A stretch of 64,000 nt of DNA from Pseudomonas fluorescens (GCF_019212185.1 NZ_CP078138.1:1594501-1658500), one strand, 5' to 3'; shown: positions 27,476 to 36,792, counted from the stretch's first letter. The notes: generated by a model not told the origin, from the letters alone. Translations and numbers: made by a program.

Positions 27476-30322
27476 TTAGCCGGCGACCAGCACCCGAATC
27501 GCTTCCAGACGCAGTGCCGCTTTTTCGAGCATGGCGAGGCCTTGCTCGCGCTGGCGACGCAGGGCTACCAGTTCGCTGTCGCGTACGGTCGGGTTGACGG
27601 CCTGCAGGGCTGTCAGGCGCGCCAATTCTTCGTCAGTATCGGCGGCCAGGCGGCGTTGCGCCTCGGCGACACGTTCGGCGTGACGCGGGGTGATCTTCGC
27701 TTCGCCTGCGTTGATTCGCGGGGTCAGTTGATCGCGCTGGGCCTGGATGAACTTGTTGGCGCTGGCGCGTGGCACGCTTTCGAGTTGATCGTTCAGGGTC
27801 TCGAAGGAAACCCGGCCCGATAGGTCGTTACCGTTGGTGTCCAGCAGGCAGCGCAAGGCCGCCGGTGGGAGGTAGCGACCCAGTTGCAGCGAGCGCGGTG
27901 CAACCACTTCACTGACGTAGAGCAGCTCCAGCAATACGGTCCCAGGCTTGAGCGCCTTGTTCTTGATCAGCGCGACGGCGGTGTTGCCCATCGAGCCTGA
28001 AAGCACCAGGTCCATACCGCCCTGGACCATCGGATGCTCCCAGGTGATGAACTGCATGTCTTCGCGAGACAGTGCCTGGTTGCGGTCATAAGTGATGGTC
28101 ACGCCTTCGTCATCGCCCAGGGGGAAGCTGGCGTCGAGCATTTTTTCACTCGGCTTGAGGATCAGGGCGTTTTCCGAGTGGTCTTCGCTGTCGATGCCAA
28201 AGGCGTCGAACAGGGTTTCCATGTAGATCGGCAGGGCGAATTGATCGTCCTGTTCGAGGATCGCTTCCACCAGCGCATCACCTTCGCCGGCACCGCCGGA
28301 GTTGAGCTCCAGCAGGCGATCGCGGCCGCTGTGCAGCTCGGCTTCCAGCGCTTCGCGGGTGCCACGGGCTTCGTCGATCAGCGCTTGCCACTCGCCGTCG
28401 TCGGCTTCTTCGAGCAGCGGCAGCAGGCGCGGGCCGAACTGGTGCTGCAGGGCGTTGCCGGTCGGGCAGGTGTTGAGGAAAGCATTCAGCGCTTCGTGGT
28501 ACCACTGGAACAGACGCTCTTGCGGGCTGGTTTCCAGGTACGGCACGTGCAGCTCGATGGTGTGCTTCTGGCCGATCCGGTCGAGACGGCCGATTCGCTG
28601 TTCCAGCAGGTCCGGGTGCGACGGCAGGTCGAACAGCACCAGGTGATGAGCGAACTGGAAGTTGCGACCTTCACTGCCGATTTCCGAGCAGATCAGCACC
28701 TGGGCGCCGAATTCCTCGTCGGCAAAGTAGGCTGCCGCACGGTCACGCTCAAGGATGTTCATGCCTTCATGGAACACCGTGGCCGGGATCCCGGAACGTA
28801 CGCGCAGGGCGTCTTCCAGGTCCATCGCAGTCTCGGCGTGGGCACAGATCACCAGGACCTTGGTGCGTTTGAGCATCTTCAGCTGATCGATCAGCCACTC
28901 GACGCGTGGGTCGAATTTCCACCAGCGTTCTTCTTCACTGGCGTCCGGCTGGGCCTGGAAGCTAACTTCCGGATACAGCTCGGCGTGTTCGCCCAGCGGC
29001 AGCTCGAGGTATTCGTCCGGGCACGGCAGCGGATACGGGTGCAGTTTGCGCTCCGGGAAACCCTGGACCGCGGCGCGGGTGTTACGGAACAGCACGCGAC
29101 CGGTGCCGTGACGATCGAGCAGCTCGCGCACCAGACGGGCGCTGGCTTCGACGTCGCCATCGTTGACCGCAGCCAGCAAAGCTTCGCCTTCGTTGCCGAG
29201 GAAACCGTGGATGGTCTTGTGCGCCGCTGGCGACAGACGACCCTGGTCCATCAGCTCCTGGACGGCTTCGGCGACCGGGCGATAGTTTTCGCTTTCGGCA
29301 CGGAAGGCCTGCAGGTCATGGAAGCGATTCGGGTCCAATAGGCGCAGACGCGCGAAGTGGCTGTCCTGGCCCAGTTGTTCCGGGGTGGCGGTCAGCAGCA
29401 GCACGCCGGGAATGGTCTCTGCCAGTTGCTCGACGAGCGAATATTCCGGGCTGACCTGGTCTTCGTGCCACACCAGGTGGTGCGCTTCGTCCACCACCAT
29501 CAGGTCCCAGCCGGCTGCAAACAGCGCATCCTGGGCCTTCTCGTCGTCCACCAGCCACTCCAGCGCGACGAGGGCGAGCTGGGTGTCTTCAAACGGGTTG
29601 CTGGCATCGCTTTCGATGAAGCGTTCTTCGTCGAACAGCGCGACCTGCAGGTTGAAGCGCCGGCGCATCTCCACCAGCCACTGGTGCTGGAGGTTTTCCG
29701 GAACCAGGATCAGCACGCGGCTGGCGCGACCGGACAGCAATTGGCGATGGATCACCAGGCCGGCTTCGATGGTTTTACCCAGGCCCACTTCGTCCGCCAG
29801 CAGAACCCGCGGGGCGATTCGGTCAGCCACTTCACGGGCAATGTGCAACTGGTGGGCGATCGGTTGTGCACGGACGCCACCCAGACCCCACAGGGACGAC
29901 TGCAACTGGCGGCTGGTATGTTCCAGGGTGTGGTAGCGCAGGGCGAACCAGGCCAGTGGGTCGATCTGGCCGGCGAACAGACGGTCGCTGGCCAAGCGGA
30001 ACTGGATAAAGTTCGACAGCTGGGTTTCCGGCAGGGTGACAGGCTCGTTCTGGGCGTTAAGCCCGTGATAGACCAGCAGTCCGTCGACATCGTCGACTTC
30101 GCGCACGGTCATCTTCCAGCCTTCGAAGTGGGTGATGGTGTCACCCGGCGAGAACCGCACGCGGGTCAGGGGCGCACTTCGTAGCGCATACTGGCGGGTG
30201 TCGCCAGTGGCCGGGTAGAGCACGGTCAGCAAGCGACCGTCCTGTGCCAGAACGGTGCCTAAACCTAGCTCCGCTTCGCTGTCACTGATCCAGCGTTGCC
30301 CCGGTTGATACTGCTGCGCCAT
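27476..30322 (-). CDS. rapA: RNA polymerase-associated ATPase RapA (HepA)
   Basis: RapA is a Swi2/Snf2 ATPase that binds RNA polymerase and recycles it after transcription. The 948-residue length matches the family. Tandem N-terminal Tudor-like domains cover about 1-110; Walker A DEVGLGKT is at 177-184, DEAH at 278-281, and the helicase C-lobe contains [21 protein letters not shown] and [15 protein letters not shown] lies about 9 bases before the ATG. It is a single gene with a 204-bp upstream gap. Confidence 0.97.
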   Translation of the reverse strand: MAQQYQPGQRWISDSEAELGLGTVLAQDGRLLTVLYPATGDTRQYALRSAPLTRVRFSPGDTITHFEGWKMTVREVDDVDGLLVYHGLNAQNEPVTLPETQLSNFIQFRLASDRLFAGQIDPLAWFALRYHTLEHTSRQLQSSLWGLGGVRAQPIAHQLHIAREVADRIAPRVLLADEVGLGKTIEAGLVIHRQLLSGRASRVLILVPENLQHQWLVEMRRRFNLQVALFDEERFIESDASNPFEDTQLALVALEWLVDDEKAQDALFAAGWDLMVVDEAHHLVWHEDQVSPEYSLVEQLAETIPGVLLLTATPEQLGQDSHFARLRLLDPNRFHDLQAFRAESENYRPVAEAVQELMDQGRLSPAAHKTIHGFLGNEGEALLAAVNDGDVEASARLVRELLDRHGTGRVLFRNTRAAVQGFPERKLHPYPLPCPDEYLELPLGEHAELYPEVSFQAQPDASEEERWWKFDPRVEWLIDQLKMLKRTKVLVICAHAETAMDLEDALRVRSGIPATVFHEGMNILERDRAAAYFADEEFGAQVLICSEIGSEGRNFQFAHHLVLFDLPSHPDLLEQRIGRLDRIGQKHTIELHVPYLETSPQERLFQWYHEALNAFLNTCPTGNALQHQFGPRLLPLLEEADDGEWQALIDEARGTREALEAELHSGRDRLLELNSGGAGEGDALVEAILEQDDQFALPIYMETLFDAFGIDSEDHSENALILKPSEKMLDASFPLGDDEGVTITYDRNQALSREDMQFITWEHPMVQGGMDLVLSGSMGNTAVALIKNKALKPGTVLLELLYVSEVVAPRSLQLGRYLPPAALRCLLDTNGNDLSGRVSFETLNDQLESVPRASANKFIQAQRDQLTPRINAGEAKITPRHAERVAEAQRRLAADTDEELARLTALQAVNPTVRDSELVALRRQREQGLAMLEKAALRLEAIRVLVAG

Positions 30323-30526
30323 GCTGCCTGACTCCCGCCTTGAAAAAGCCGACTATCTTAACGGATCGCTGCCTTCAGAGCCAAAGGACTCTCATAAAAA
30401 CTACTAGTCTTACGGTAGCGCATCACGTCGAATGGGGCGTTTGAGTGTCAACTCGGTCACAAGTTTGCGACCGATGGCTCAAGTCGCTGGTCGACCCGCC
30501 GACAGCTTGCCGACAGGAGACCCATT

Positions 30527-30868
30527 ATGCTGCCACCGATGCTGCCCTTGAGTGCCGTGCCAATCACCTCCCAGCAGGATCCGGTTCGCCCGCGCCCGGA
30601 CATGCCGCCGGTGGTGCCGGTGCAGCCGAGTTCCAGTGAAAGCACGATTGACCTGCAAAAGCGCGATCCTGAGGAAGCCGCCATGGCGTTGCGTGATGAG
30701 CAGCGTCGTCGACAGGAACAGGACAAGCGCCGGCGTGAAGCCGACGGCGACCCCGAAGCGTACCTGGCAATCCCGGGTGATGAACTGAATGCCGATCACA
30801 CGGTGCCGGTGGCGCCGCTCATGGATGAGCAGCCTCGCCAGGGGTTGTGGGTGGATATAGAAGTCTGA
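30527..30868 (+). CDS. Small proline- and charge-rich protein of unknown function
   Basis: The 113-residue product has a Pro-rich N-terminal 35 residues (MLPPMLPLSAVPI, RPRPDMPPVVPVQP), then a strongly charged helix (EEAAMALRDEQRRRQEQDKRRREADG, given here as part) and an acidic C-terminus ending WVDIEV. AGGAGA lies 6 bases before the ATG, supporting the start. I recognise no domain. It lies divergent to rapA, a place where Pseudomonas genomes often carry such a small protein. Confidence 0.7.
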   Translation: MLPPMLPLSAVPITSQQDPVRPRPDMPPVVPVQPSSSESTIDLQKRDPEEAAMALRDEQRRRQEQDKRRREADGDPEAYLAIPGDELNADHTVPVAPLMDEQPRQGLWVDIEV

Positions 30869-31017
30869 GCCTTCCACAGGATTTGTCATGCTCACGGCTG
30901 CCTCGCAGGCTGGTTATTGCCAGCCGCAGACCGCATTATTGGCAAATCCCTGGCGGGCCGGGTGACAATAGTCGCTGTGCCGCGCCCGTATTGAATCTGG
31001 AAGAAGCCAACTGCGCC

Positions 31018-31179
31018 ATGAGCCAAGACGACAAGCTGATCGACCTCAATGCCGAGCGCGCCAAGCGCGTGCATGACCTTAATGAAAAACGCCTGAACGA
31101 AGTGCGCCAGGCATTCGAGCAGGCCATGCCCTTGGGCAAGGCGAAGAAAAAGCCGAAAAATAAACCGAAGAAGCGTTGA
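31018..31179 (+). CDS. Small basic protein of unknown function
   Basis: The 53-residue product begins MSQDDKLIDLNAERAKRVHD, is mostly helical in prediction, and ends with a lysine-rich tail (KAKKKPKNKPKKR) that could bind nucleic acid. A frame open to 30847 exists, but the conserved-looking part starts at this ATG, with GGAAGAAG 11-18 bases upstream. No known family. Confidence 0.6.
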   Translation: MSQDDKLIDLNAERAKRVHDLNEKRLNEVRQAFEQAMPLGKAKKKPKNKPKKR

Positions 31180-31242
31180 ACCCCCATATTTGTTGATATA
31201 CGTCAGTTATTTCCCTTCCTTTACGCCCTGTCTTGGGCGCTA

Positions 31243-31256
31243 TTGATCCCGGTCAA
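31243..31256 (+). promoter_or_regulatory. ANR/FNR box upstream of the ccoM-like gene
   Basis: TTGATCCCGGTCAA fits the ANR consensus TTGAT-N4-[AG]TCAA. It lies 66 bp before the small gene's ATG. A weaker copy TTGAT-ATAC-GTCAG is at 31193-31206. If centred at -41.5 the start of transcription would be near 31291, where a weak -10 (TAACTT, 31279-31284) is in place. Confidence 0.7.
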
Positions 31257-31321
31257 TTTTCTCCTGCGTCCGATTGGTTAACTTAGGCCCATCGCAACGA
31301 AGCAAGCACAGGAGGCCAGTC

Positions 31322-31432
31322 ATGTTTTTCGACAATGTGGTGATCGCCGGAGTGCTGACTGTCAGCCTCATGATTCTGTTTTTCGCTGGGTTTGGATTCT
31401 TTATCTGGAGAGACTCGCACAAGCGCAAGTAG
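31322..31432 (+). CDS. ccoM: 36-residue membrane peptide, probable cbb3 oxidase subunit CcoM
   Basis: The product MFFDNVVIAGVLTVSLMILF continues FAGFGFFIWRDSHKRK: one transmembrane helix with a short basic C-terminus. This matches in length and pattern the single-helix CcoM subunit described in the P. stutzeri cbb3-1 cytochrome oxidase. A perfect AGGAGG lies 6 bases before the ATG, a TTCG-loop terminator follows, and an ANR box precedes it. Those features support a real, oxygen-regulated gene. The CcoM assignment is from memory of that peptide's sequence; cco structural genes are not in the window. Confidence 0.8.
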   Translation: MFFDNVVIAGVLTVSLMILFFAGFGFFIWRDSHKRK

Positions 31433-31472
31433 TCGCAGGTCTTTCCGGAAACACGAGCACGCAAGGCATTTT

Positions 31473-31497
31473 GGGCAACTTCGGTTGCCCTTTTTTT
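31473..31497 (+). terminator. Rho-independent terminator after the ccoM-like gene
   Basis: GGGCAAC (31473-31479), TTCG tetraloop, GTTGCCC (31484-31490), then seven T residues. Textbook form. Confidence 0.95.
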
Positions 31498-31530
31498 GCC
31501 TGCGATTCGAGATTGGCAATAACCGAGCAT

Positions 31531-31569
31531 AAAAAAAGGCGCGACCTGCGATGAGGGCGCGCCTTTTTT
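31531..31569 (-). terminator. Terminator downstream of pitA
   Basis: GGCGCG (31538-31543) pairs with CGCGCC (31558-31563); a run of seven A on the left and six T on the right make it bidirectional. It lies 14 bp from the pitA stop. Confidence 0.9.
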
Positions 31570-31582
31570 ATTCGGCGGGGAA

Positions 31583-33058
31583 TCAGCTGCCCAGTGCCTT
31601 CGACGCCAGCCAGAACAGGCCGGCCGACAAGGCCACGGTCGCTGGCAGGGTCAGGACCCAGGCCATCAGGATGGTTTTCACTGTGCCGCCTTGCAGGCCG
31701 CTCTTGTTGGCGACCATGGTCCCGGCAACACCCGAGGACAATACGTGAGTGGTCGATACCGGCAGGCTGAATACGTTGGCCAGGCCGATCATGCTCGCGG
31801 CGGTGATCTGTGCCGACATGCCCTGGGCGTAGGTCATGCCTTGTTTGCCGATCTTCTCGCCGATGGTCAGAACCACACGCTTCCAGCCCACCATGGTGCC
31901 CAGGCCAAGTGCCAGGGCAACCGCCAGGATTACCCAGAACGGTGCGTATTCGGTGGTGGCAGTCAGGTCTTTGCGCAGCTTGTCGAGGTCGGCCTTTTCA
32001 CGGGCGTCCAGGCCAGGCAGCTTGCCGACTTTCTTCGCGGTGTCATCCAGGCAGAGCAGGTAGCGACGGACTTCGATGCGGCTTTCATGGGGCAGCGAAT
32101 GGTAGTCGGCAACCCCTTTGAGGGTGCTCAGCAGCGCGGCGATGGTTGGTTCAGTCTGTTGCGGGTTGCAACGGAACTTCTCCGGCAGGTCGTCCTTCAC
32201 GCCTTTACCCAGCGCCAGGAACTCACCCAAGGTGGCCTCGTTGCGCTGGTAGAACTGGTTCAAATGCAAGGTTGCATCACGAGTGCGTTCGATCTGGTAG
32301 GTGGTGCTGTTCAGGTCGAGTACGAACTGCGCCGGCACGATACCGATCAGCACCAGCATGATCAGGCCGATGCCCTTCTGGCCGTCGTTGGAACCGTGGA
32401 CGAAGCTCACGGCCATTGCCGAGATCACCAGAACCAGGCGGTTCCAGAACGGTGGGTGCTTCTTGTCGTCGATCTTGCGGCGCTGGTCCGGGGTCTTGTG
32501 CATCTTGGACAGTGGGCGCCACCATTTCAGGCCAAGCAGCACCAGCGCGGCAACGGCGAAGCCGGCCATTGGCGAGACCACCAGCGAGGCGCCGATGTCC
32601 ACCGCCTTCTGCCAGTTGACCCCGTCAACCAGTGGAATGTCGTTGATCAGGGCGTTCGCCAGGCCCACACCCAGGATCGAGCCGATCAGGGTATGGGAGC
32701 TGGAAGCCGGGATACCGAAGTACCAGGTCCCCAGGTTCCAGGTAATGGCCGCAGCCAGGAGCGAGAACACCATGGCCAGGCCGTGGCCGGTGTTTACGTT
32801 GATCAACAGTTCTACCGGCAGCAAGTGCACGATGGCATACGCCACGCCCACGCCGCCCAGCAACACGCCAAGGAAGTTGAATACACCGGAAAAGAACACC
32901 GCCAGGTGGGGCGGCATGGCTTTGGTGTAAATAACGGTGGCAACCGCGTTAGCGGTGTCATGAAAGCCGTTGATGAACTCGAAGGCGAGGACAAAGGCCA
33001 GGGCGAGCAAGAGGCTCACAAGCACCCAAGCATCCAGTCCGCTGAATAAATCGATCAT
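31583..33058 (-). CDS. pitA: Low-affinity inorganic phosphate transporter, PitA type
   Basis: The 491-residue inner-membrane protein has the two PiT signature repeats: FEFINGFHDTANAVATVIYTKAM near residues 26-48 and a second copy FVHGSNDGQKGIGLIMLVLI in the middle. About ten helices and a soluble central loop (about 250-380) are seen. Pit proteins import metal-phosphate complexes with protons. The length and large loop fit the PitA/PitB group of proteobacteria. No PhoU-like partner is adjacent. Confidence 0.95.
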   Translation of the reverse strand: MIDLFSGLDAWVLVSLLLALAFVLAFEFINGFHDTANAVATVIYTKAMPPHLAVFFSGVFNFLGVLLGGVGVAYAIVHLLPVELLINVNTGHGLAMVFSLLAAAITWNLGTWYFGIPASSSHTLIGSILGVGLANALINDIPLVDGVNWQKAVDIGASLVVSPMAGFAVAALVLLGLKWWRPLSKMHKTPDQRRKIDDKKHPPFWNRLVLVISAMAVSFVHGSNDGQKGIGLIMLVLIGIVPAQFVLDLNSTTYQIERTRDATLHLNQFYQRNEATLGEFLALGKGVKDDLPEKFRCNPQQTEPTIAALLSTLKGVADYHSLPHESRIEVRRYLLCLDDTAKKVGKLPGLDAREKADLDKLRKDLTATTEYAPFWVILAVALALGLGTMVGWKRVVLTIGEKIGKQGMTYAQGMSAQITAASMIGLANVFSLPVSTTHVLSSGVAGTMVANKSGLQGGTVKTILMAWVLTLPATVALSAGLFWLASKALGS

Positions 33059-33420
33059 GAAGGTTTTCTGACCCGGTCATAAGGGGGCGCGATTATGCCA
33101 GAAAAGATGGTTAATCGATGCACTCGGTTGTCGCCGATGTGGCGATTTGACCATTTAGTTTGTAACAAGACCCTAAGCCCGAGCGTTTGCGTAGGTGTTT
33201 CAACTGATTGATTTTACTGGTATTTATCTTGTGTCGAGGAAATGCAGCGGCCTCGCAGACCTGCGATCAAAGCTGTATGAAATTTCTGAAATGAGCGCTG
33301 GAAAAGCCCTATTAGCCCATTACCGTCAGCCACGGCAAAGCTCGCCCGCACCCCGGGTATTGGCATGAGGTCACGCGTTACATTGCGTGTTCCAGGCAGC
33401 AGCAAACCCAGGTCGCGACG
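33059..33420. other. 362-bp region without a gene upstream of pitA
   Basis: It should hold the pitA promoter (minus strand). A palindrome TCGCAG-AC-CTGCGA is at 33253-33266 inside a segment (33200-33310) richer in A/T. A 63-codon minus-strand frame at 33214-33405 lacks a ribosome site and a recognisable sequence. I assign nothing further. Confidence 0.5.
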
Positions 33421-33621
33421 CTAGGGGGCGTCGGCCTTGAGTTCTTTTTCCATCTTCTGCAGTTCCTGGCTGAACGCCTGATCCTGAACCGTGGCGCGTT
33501 TTCGCCATGGCTTGCGCTCAGGTTCCGGCTGTGCGGCATAAGTGGTGACTTCGCCGCCGTAGACTTCCTTGTAACGTTGTTCCTGGCGCTCAAGTTCGGC
33601 GCGCAGTTCGTCTTTCGTCAC
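33421..33621 (-). CDS. Small charged protein of unknown function
   Basis: The 66-residue product ([20 protein letters not shown] at the start, [14 protein letters not shown] at the end) is rich in Glu, Lys and Gln and is likely mostly helical, possibly coiled coil. The start is GTG at 33619-33621, with AGGT 7-10 bases upstream. It sits alone between two long non-coding stretches. No family recognised. Confidence 0.55.
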   Translation of the reverse strand: MTKDELRAELERQEQRYKEVYGGEVTTYAAQPEPERKPWRKRATVQDQAFSQELQKMEKELKADAP

Positions 33622-33899
33622 GGTATTACCTAATTGAAATTGAATTGAACTCTGGTGAAACGCATAACTCGGGCTCTGTCGTATGCATGCACGCTCATGG
33701 CTGTCTTCCGAAGAAGCCGTGGTTTCATGAGAACGTCAAGCTGACAGCATCCTGGTTACAGGCGGCCACAGCACCAGAGAAGAATCACCGATGTAGCATC
33801 AGTCTTCTTGTTTCCTGCAAGTGCTTGGGGCGGGCATTGGGGATGCGCGTCAAGCGCTTGCGGGTGAGTAACGGGTAGCGAAGTACCGCTTCACCGCAG

Positions 33900-33941
33900 A
33901 GTGATCACTTACCTGCAGTATAGGAAAGTGGAGGTATCACT
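33900..33941. repeat. Nested inverted repeat, possible RNA hairpin
   Basis: Outer arms AGTGAT (33900-33905) and ATCACT (33936-33941) enclose CACTTACCT (33906-33914) and AGGAAAGTG (33922-33930), which pair with one mismatch around a 7-base loop. A second hairpin-like segment (GGTA-N6-TACC inside GCGGGTGA...TCACCGC) lies just upstream at 33860-33897. Confidence 0.5.
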
Positions 33942-34151
33942 GTAGGTATTATAGCGTCCAATCTGGTAATGACTATCACCCCCGCAAAGCAAAAATGTCC
34001 GAGGCTGTTAAAAATGGTGGTGCTTCGTAACGTTTCAAGTGCATGTACTTATCTGGCAGCAATAGAAGTTTGACGTCATTGTGCAGTCGCGTTTTTTGCA
34101 CGGTTGTACTCGCTGGGGTTGGATTAAAAAACAAGTGAGATCTGACGGATT

Positions 34152-34183
34152 GCGATTATCGGTTAATCGTTCGATAATCGCCC
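34152..34183 (+). promoter_or_regulatory. PcaR operator at the pcaR promoter
   Basis: A perfect inverted repeat GCGATTATCG-N10-CGATAATCGC spans 34152-34181. Within it GTTCGATAATCGCCC (34169-34183) matches 14 of 15 bases of the P. putida PcaR site GTTCGATAATCGCAC as I recall it. This fits autoregulation of pcaR. Confidence 0.75.
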
Positions 34184-34261
34184 AAAGTCACTGTCCACGA
34201 CTTGTGCACAAGATCGCGGGCAGCTTGTAATAGCCGATGAACTTCGGGGGACCCACCTGTA

Positions 34262-35104
34262 ATGAACGATCAAATGCGTAACTCCTTTACCTCGGCAGCC
34301 CCCCCAATCGTTGCTTCGCCGGCCAAGCGGATCCAGGCGCTGACCGGTGATCCTGACTTCATGACCTCTCTGGCCCGCGGCCTGGCAGTGGTGCAAGCGT
34401 TTCAGGAGCGTAAGCGTCACCTGACCATCGCCCAGATCAGCCATCGCACGGAGATTCCGCGCGCGGCAGTGCGCCGCTGCCTGCATACGCTGATCAAATT
34501 GGGCTATGCCACCACCGACGGGCGCACCTATTCGCTGCTGCCCAAAGTGCTGACCCTCGGTCACGCCTACTTGTCGTCCACGCCATTGGCGGTCTCGGCG
34601 CAGCCCTATCTGGATCGCATGAGCGAGCAACTGCACGAGGCCTGCAACATGGCCACCCTGGAAGGTAACGACATTCTGTACATCGCCCGGTCGGCGACTA
34701 CCCAGCGCCTGATTTCGGTCGACCTTTCCGTAGGTGGACGCCTGCCGGCCTATTGCACGTCCATGGGCCGCATCCTCCTGGCGGCGCTGGACGATGCGTC
34801 GTTGCGCGAGTACCTCGACAGCGCCGATCTGCAGGCCAAGACCAGCCGCACCCTGCATACGCCAGAAGCCTTACTTGAATGCCTGCAGGAGGTTCGCCAG
34901 CAGGGCTGGTGCGTCGTTGATCAGGAGCTTGAGCAGGGCCTGCGCTCTATTGCCGTTCCGGTGTACGACGCGTCGGGCCAGGTGCTTGCTGCACTGAACA
35001 TCAGCACCCACGCCGGGCGCGTCAGTCGCAATGAACTGGAGCAGCGGTTTCTGCCGGGGTTGCTGAGTGCCAGCCGTGAGCTCAGCGCCCAGTTGTTCGC
35101 TTAA
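34262..35104 (+). CDS. pcaR: IclR-family activator of the beta-ketoadipate pathway, PcaR
   Basis: The 280-residue protein has an N-terminal winged helix-turn-helix (about 35-95: MTSLARGLAVVQAFQERKRHLT, then AQISHRTEIPRAAVRRCLHTL). An IclR effector domain from about 105 follows, with the conserved YCTSMGRILLAAL and GWCVVDQELEQGLRSIAVPV. In P. putida PcaR activates pca genes in response to beta-ketoadipate. Here it lies upstream of pcaK in the same direction, with its own operator in front and PcaR-like boxes before pcaK and pcaI. Confidence 0.95.
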   Translation: MNDQMRNSFTSAAPPIVASPAKRIQALTGDPDFMTSLARGLAVVQAFQERKRHLTIAQISHRTEIPRAAVRRCLHTLIKLGYATTDGRTYSLLPKVLTLGHAYLSSTPLAVSAQPYLDRMSEQLHEACNMATLEGNDILYIARSATTQRLISVDLSVGGRLPAYCTSMGRILLAALDDASLREYLDSADLQAKTSRTLHTPEALLECLQEVRQQGWCVVDQELEQGLRSIAVPVYDASGQVLAALNISTHAGRVSRNELEQRFLPGLLSASRELSAQLFA

Positions 35105-35107
35105 CGT

Positions 35108-35122
35108 GTTCGATAAACGCAC
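35108..35122 (+). promoter_or_regulatory. PcaR box in the pcaK promoter region
   Basis: GTTCGATAAACGCAC matches 14 of 15 bases of the P. putida site. It begins 4 bp after the pcaR stop and 258 bp before the pcaK ATG; the 275-bp gap has no other gene. Confidence 0.7.
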
Positions 35123-35379
35123 AGACTCGCGTTTGCTCGATTGACGCTCTTTCCCTCGCCTTATTAATGTCGCGGCAGCGTTTTCCGGTGTGTACGGCCC
35201 TCGCGGCCAGCACCGGTGGAGCACCCGATAATAATGAAGAGGCATCCCATCATGCGCCCGTCCCTGGCCTGTCGTTGTATCGCGCCCCGGAGCGCCTGAC
35301 TCCGCAAATACCCCTTTGTTGAATGGCCTGGCCTGTGCCGGCCGGCGTTCGCCTGCGTTTTCAGTGTGGAATAAAAATA

Positions 35380-36726
35380 ATGAATCAGCCTCAATCCTCT
35401 GTGGGTAACTGCCTTGACGTGCAGTCCTTCATCAATGCTCAGCCGATCTCGCGCTACCAGTGGCGCGTGGTCATCCTGTGTTTTCTGATTGTCTTCCTCG
35501 ATGGCCTGGACACGGCGGCGATGGGTTTTATTGCCCCCGCTCTGTCTCAGGATTGGGGGATCGACCGTGCCAGCCTGGGGCCGGTGATGAGCGCCGCACT
35601 GATTGGCATGGTCTTCGGCGCCCTGGGTTCCGGGCCGTTGGCTGACCGTTTCGGGCGCAAGGTGGTGTTGGTGGGGGCGGTCCTGTTGTTCGGCGCCTTC
35701 AGCCTGGCATCTGCCTATAGCACCAACGTCGAGCAACTGTTGGTGTTGCGCTTCCTCACCGGCCTTGGCCTGGGCGCCGGCATGCCCAACGCAACCACCT
35801 TGTTGTCGGAATACACCCCGGAGCGCAAGAAGTCGCTGCTGGTGACCAGCATGTTCTGTGGCTTCAACCTGGGCATGGCTGGCGGCGGATTTATCTCGGC
35901 CAAATTGATCCCGGCGTTCGGCTGGCACAGCCTGTTGCTGATCGGCGGCATCCTGCCGTTATTGCTGGTAGTGGTATTGGTGTTCTGGTTGCCGGAGTCG
36001 GCGCGTTACCTGGTGGTGCGCAATCGCGGCACCGACAGGGTGCGCAAGGCACTGACGCCGATTGACCCGGTGACCGTGAGCCAGGCGGCGAGCTTCAGTG
36101 TGCCCGAGCAAAAGAGCGTCAAGGCGCGCAACGTGTTCGCGGTGATTTTCTCCGGCACCTACAGCACCGGCACGCTGTTGCTGTGGCTGACGTACTTCAT
36201 GGGGCTGGTGATTGTTTACCTGCTGACCAGTTGGCTGCCGACCCTGATGCGCGACAGTGGCGCGAGCATGGAGCAGGCGGCGTTCATTGGCGCGCTGTTT
36301 CAACTGGGCGGAGTGCTCAGCGCGGTCGCGGTGGGTTGGGCAATGGACCGGTACAACCCGCACAAGGTCATCGGCACCTTCTATCTATTGGCCGGGGTAT
36401 TTGCCTACGCGGTAGGGCAGAGCCTGGGCAACATCACCTTGCTGGCGACCCTGGTGCTGGTCGCAGGGATGTGTGTGAACGGCGCGCAATCGGCCATGCC
36501 TTCGCTGGCGGCACGTTTTTACCCTACCCAGGGACGCGCAACGGGCGTTTCCTGGATGCTCGGAATCGGCCGCTTTGGCGCAATCCTCGGTGCCTGGATG
36601 GGGGCGACTCTGCTTGGCCTGGGCTGGAACTTCGAGCAGGTGCTGACGGCGCTGGTCATTCCTGCTGCGCTGGCCACCACGGCGGTGATTATCAAGGGGT
36701 TGGTCAGTCACGCAGACGCGACCTGA
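35380..36726 (+). CDS. pcaK: 4-hydroxybenzoate/protocatechuate MFS transporter PcaK
   Basis: The 448-residue aromatic acid:H+ symporter has 12 helices. The conserved aspartates of helix 1 (FLDGLDTAAMGF) and the helix 2-3 loop GPLADRFGRKVVL are visible. The length equals that of P. putida PcaK. It imports 4-hydroxybenzoate and protocatechuate and contributes to chemotaxis towards them. The ATG at 35380 matches the expected MNQPQ start; the frame extends upstream to 35323 without a ribosome site. Confidence 0.95.
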   Translation: MNQPQSSVGNCLDVQSFINAQPISRYQWRVVILCFLIVFLDGLDTAAMGFIAPALSQDWGIDRASLGPVMSAALIGMVFGALGSGPLADRFGRKVVLVGAVLLFGAFSLASAYSTNVEQLLVLRFLTGLGLGAGMPNATTLLSEYTPERKKSLLVTSMFCGFNLGMAGGGFISAKLIPAFGWHSLLLIGGILPLLLVVVLVFWLPESARYLVVRNRGTDRVRKALTPIDPVTVSQAASFSVPEQKSVKARNVFAVIFSGTYSTGTLLLWLTYFMGLVIVYLLTSWLPTLMRDSGASMEQAAFIGALFQLGGVLSAVAVGWAMDRYNPHKVIGTFYLLAGVFAYAVGQSLGNITLLATLVLVAGMCVNGAQSAMPSLAARFYPTQGRATGVSWMLGIGRFGAILGAWMGATLLGLGWNFEQVLTALVIPAALATTAVIIKGLVSHADAT

Positions 36727-36761
36727 GTGCTTCGAACGGATCGTTAGGCTAACAACAATCT

Positions 36762-36792
36762 GTTCGATAAACGAACACTTAGTCGATTATCG
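36762..36792 (+). promoter_or_regulatory. PcaR boxes in the pcaI promoter region
   Basis: GTTCGATAAACGAAC (36762-36776) resembles the PcaR site, followed 7 bases later by an inverted CGATTATCG (36784-36792). Both lie in the 169-bp gap before pcaI, about 105-135 bp from the ATG. Confidence 0.65.

Larger units (their letters stand above)
33622..34261. other. 640-bp gene-poor, structured region upstream of pcaR
   Basis: No convincing gene is present; a 77-codon plus-strand frame (33645-33878) starts at TTG without a ribosome site. The GC content is visibly lower than in neighbouring genes. It contains a compound hairpin (33858-33941), a sequence resembling a Fur box (33965-33979), and the pcaR operator near its end. 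A small RNA gene is possible. Confidence 0.5.

Noticed and set aside
33214..33405. 63-codon minus-strand frame upstream of pitA
   Set aside because: No ribosome site and no recognisable sequence; not enough to call a gene.
33861..33873. GGGTGAGTAACGG, like a 16S rRNA segment
   Set aside because: The match is only about a dozen bases and the surroundings do not follow rRNA sequence, so it is coincidence.
33645..33878. 77-codon frame in the gene-poor region
   Set aside because: TTG start without ribosome site, odd composition, overlaps structured DNA.
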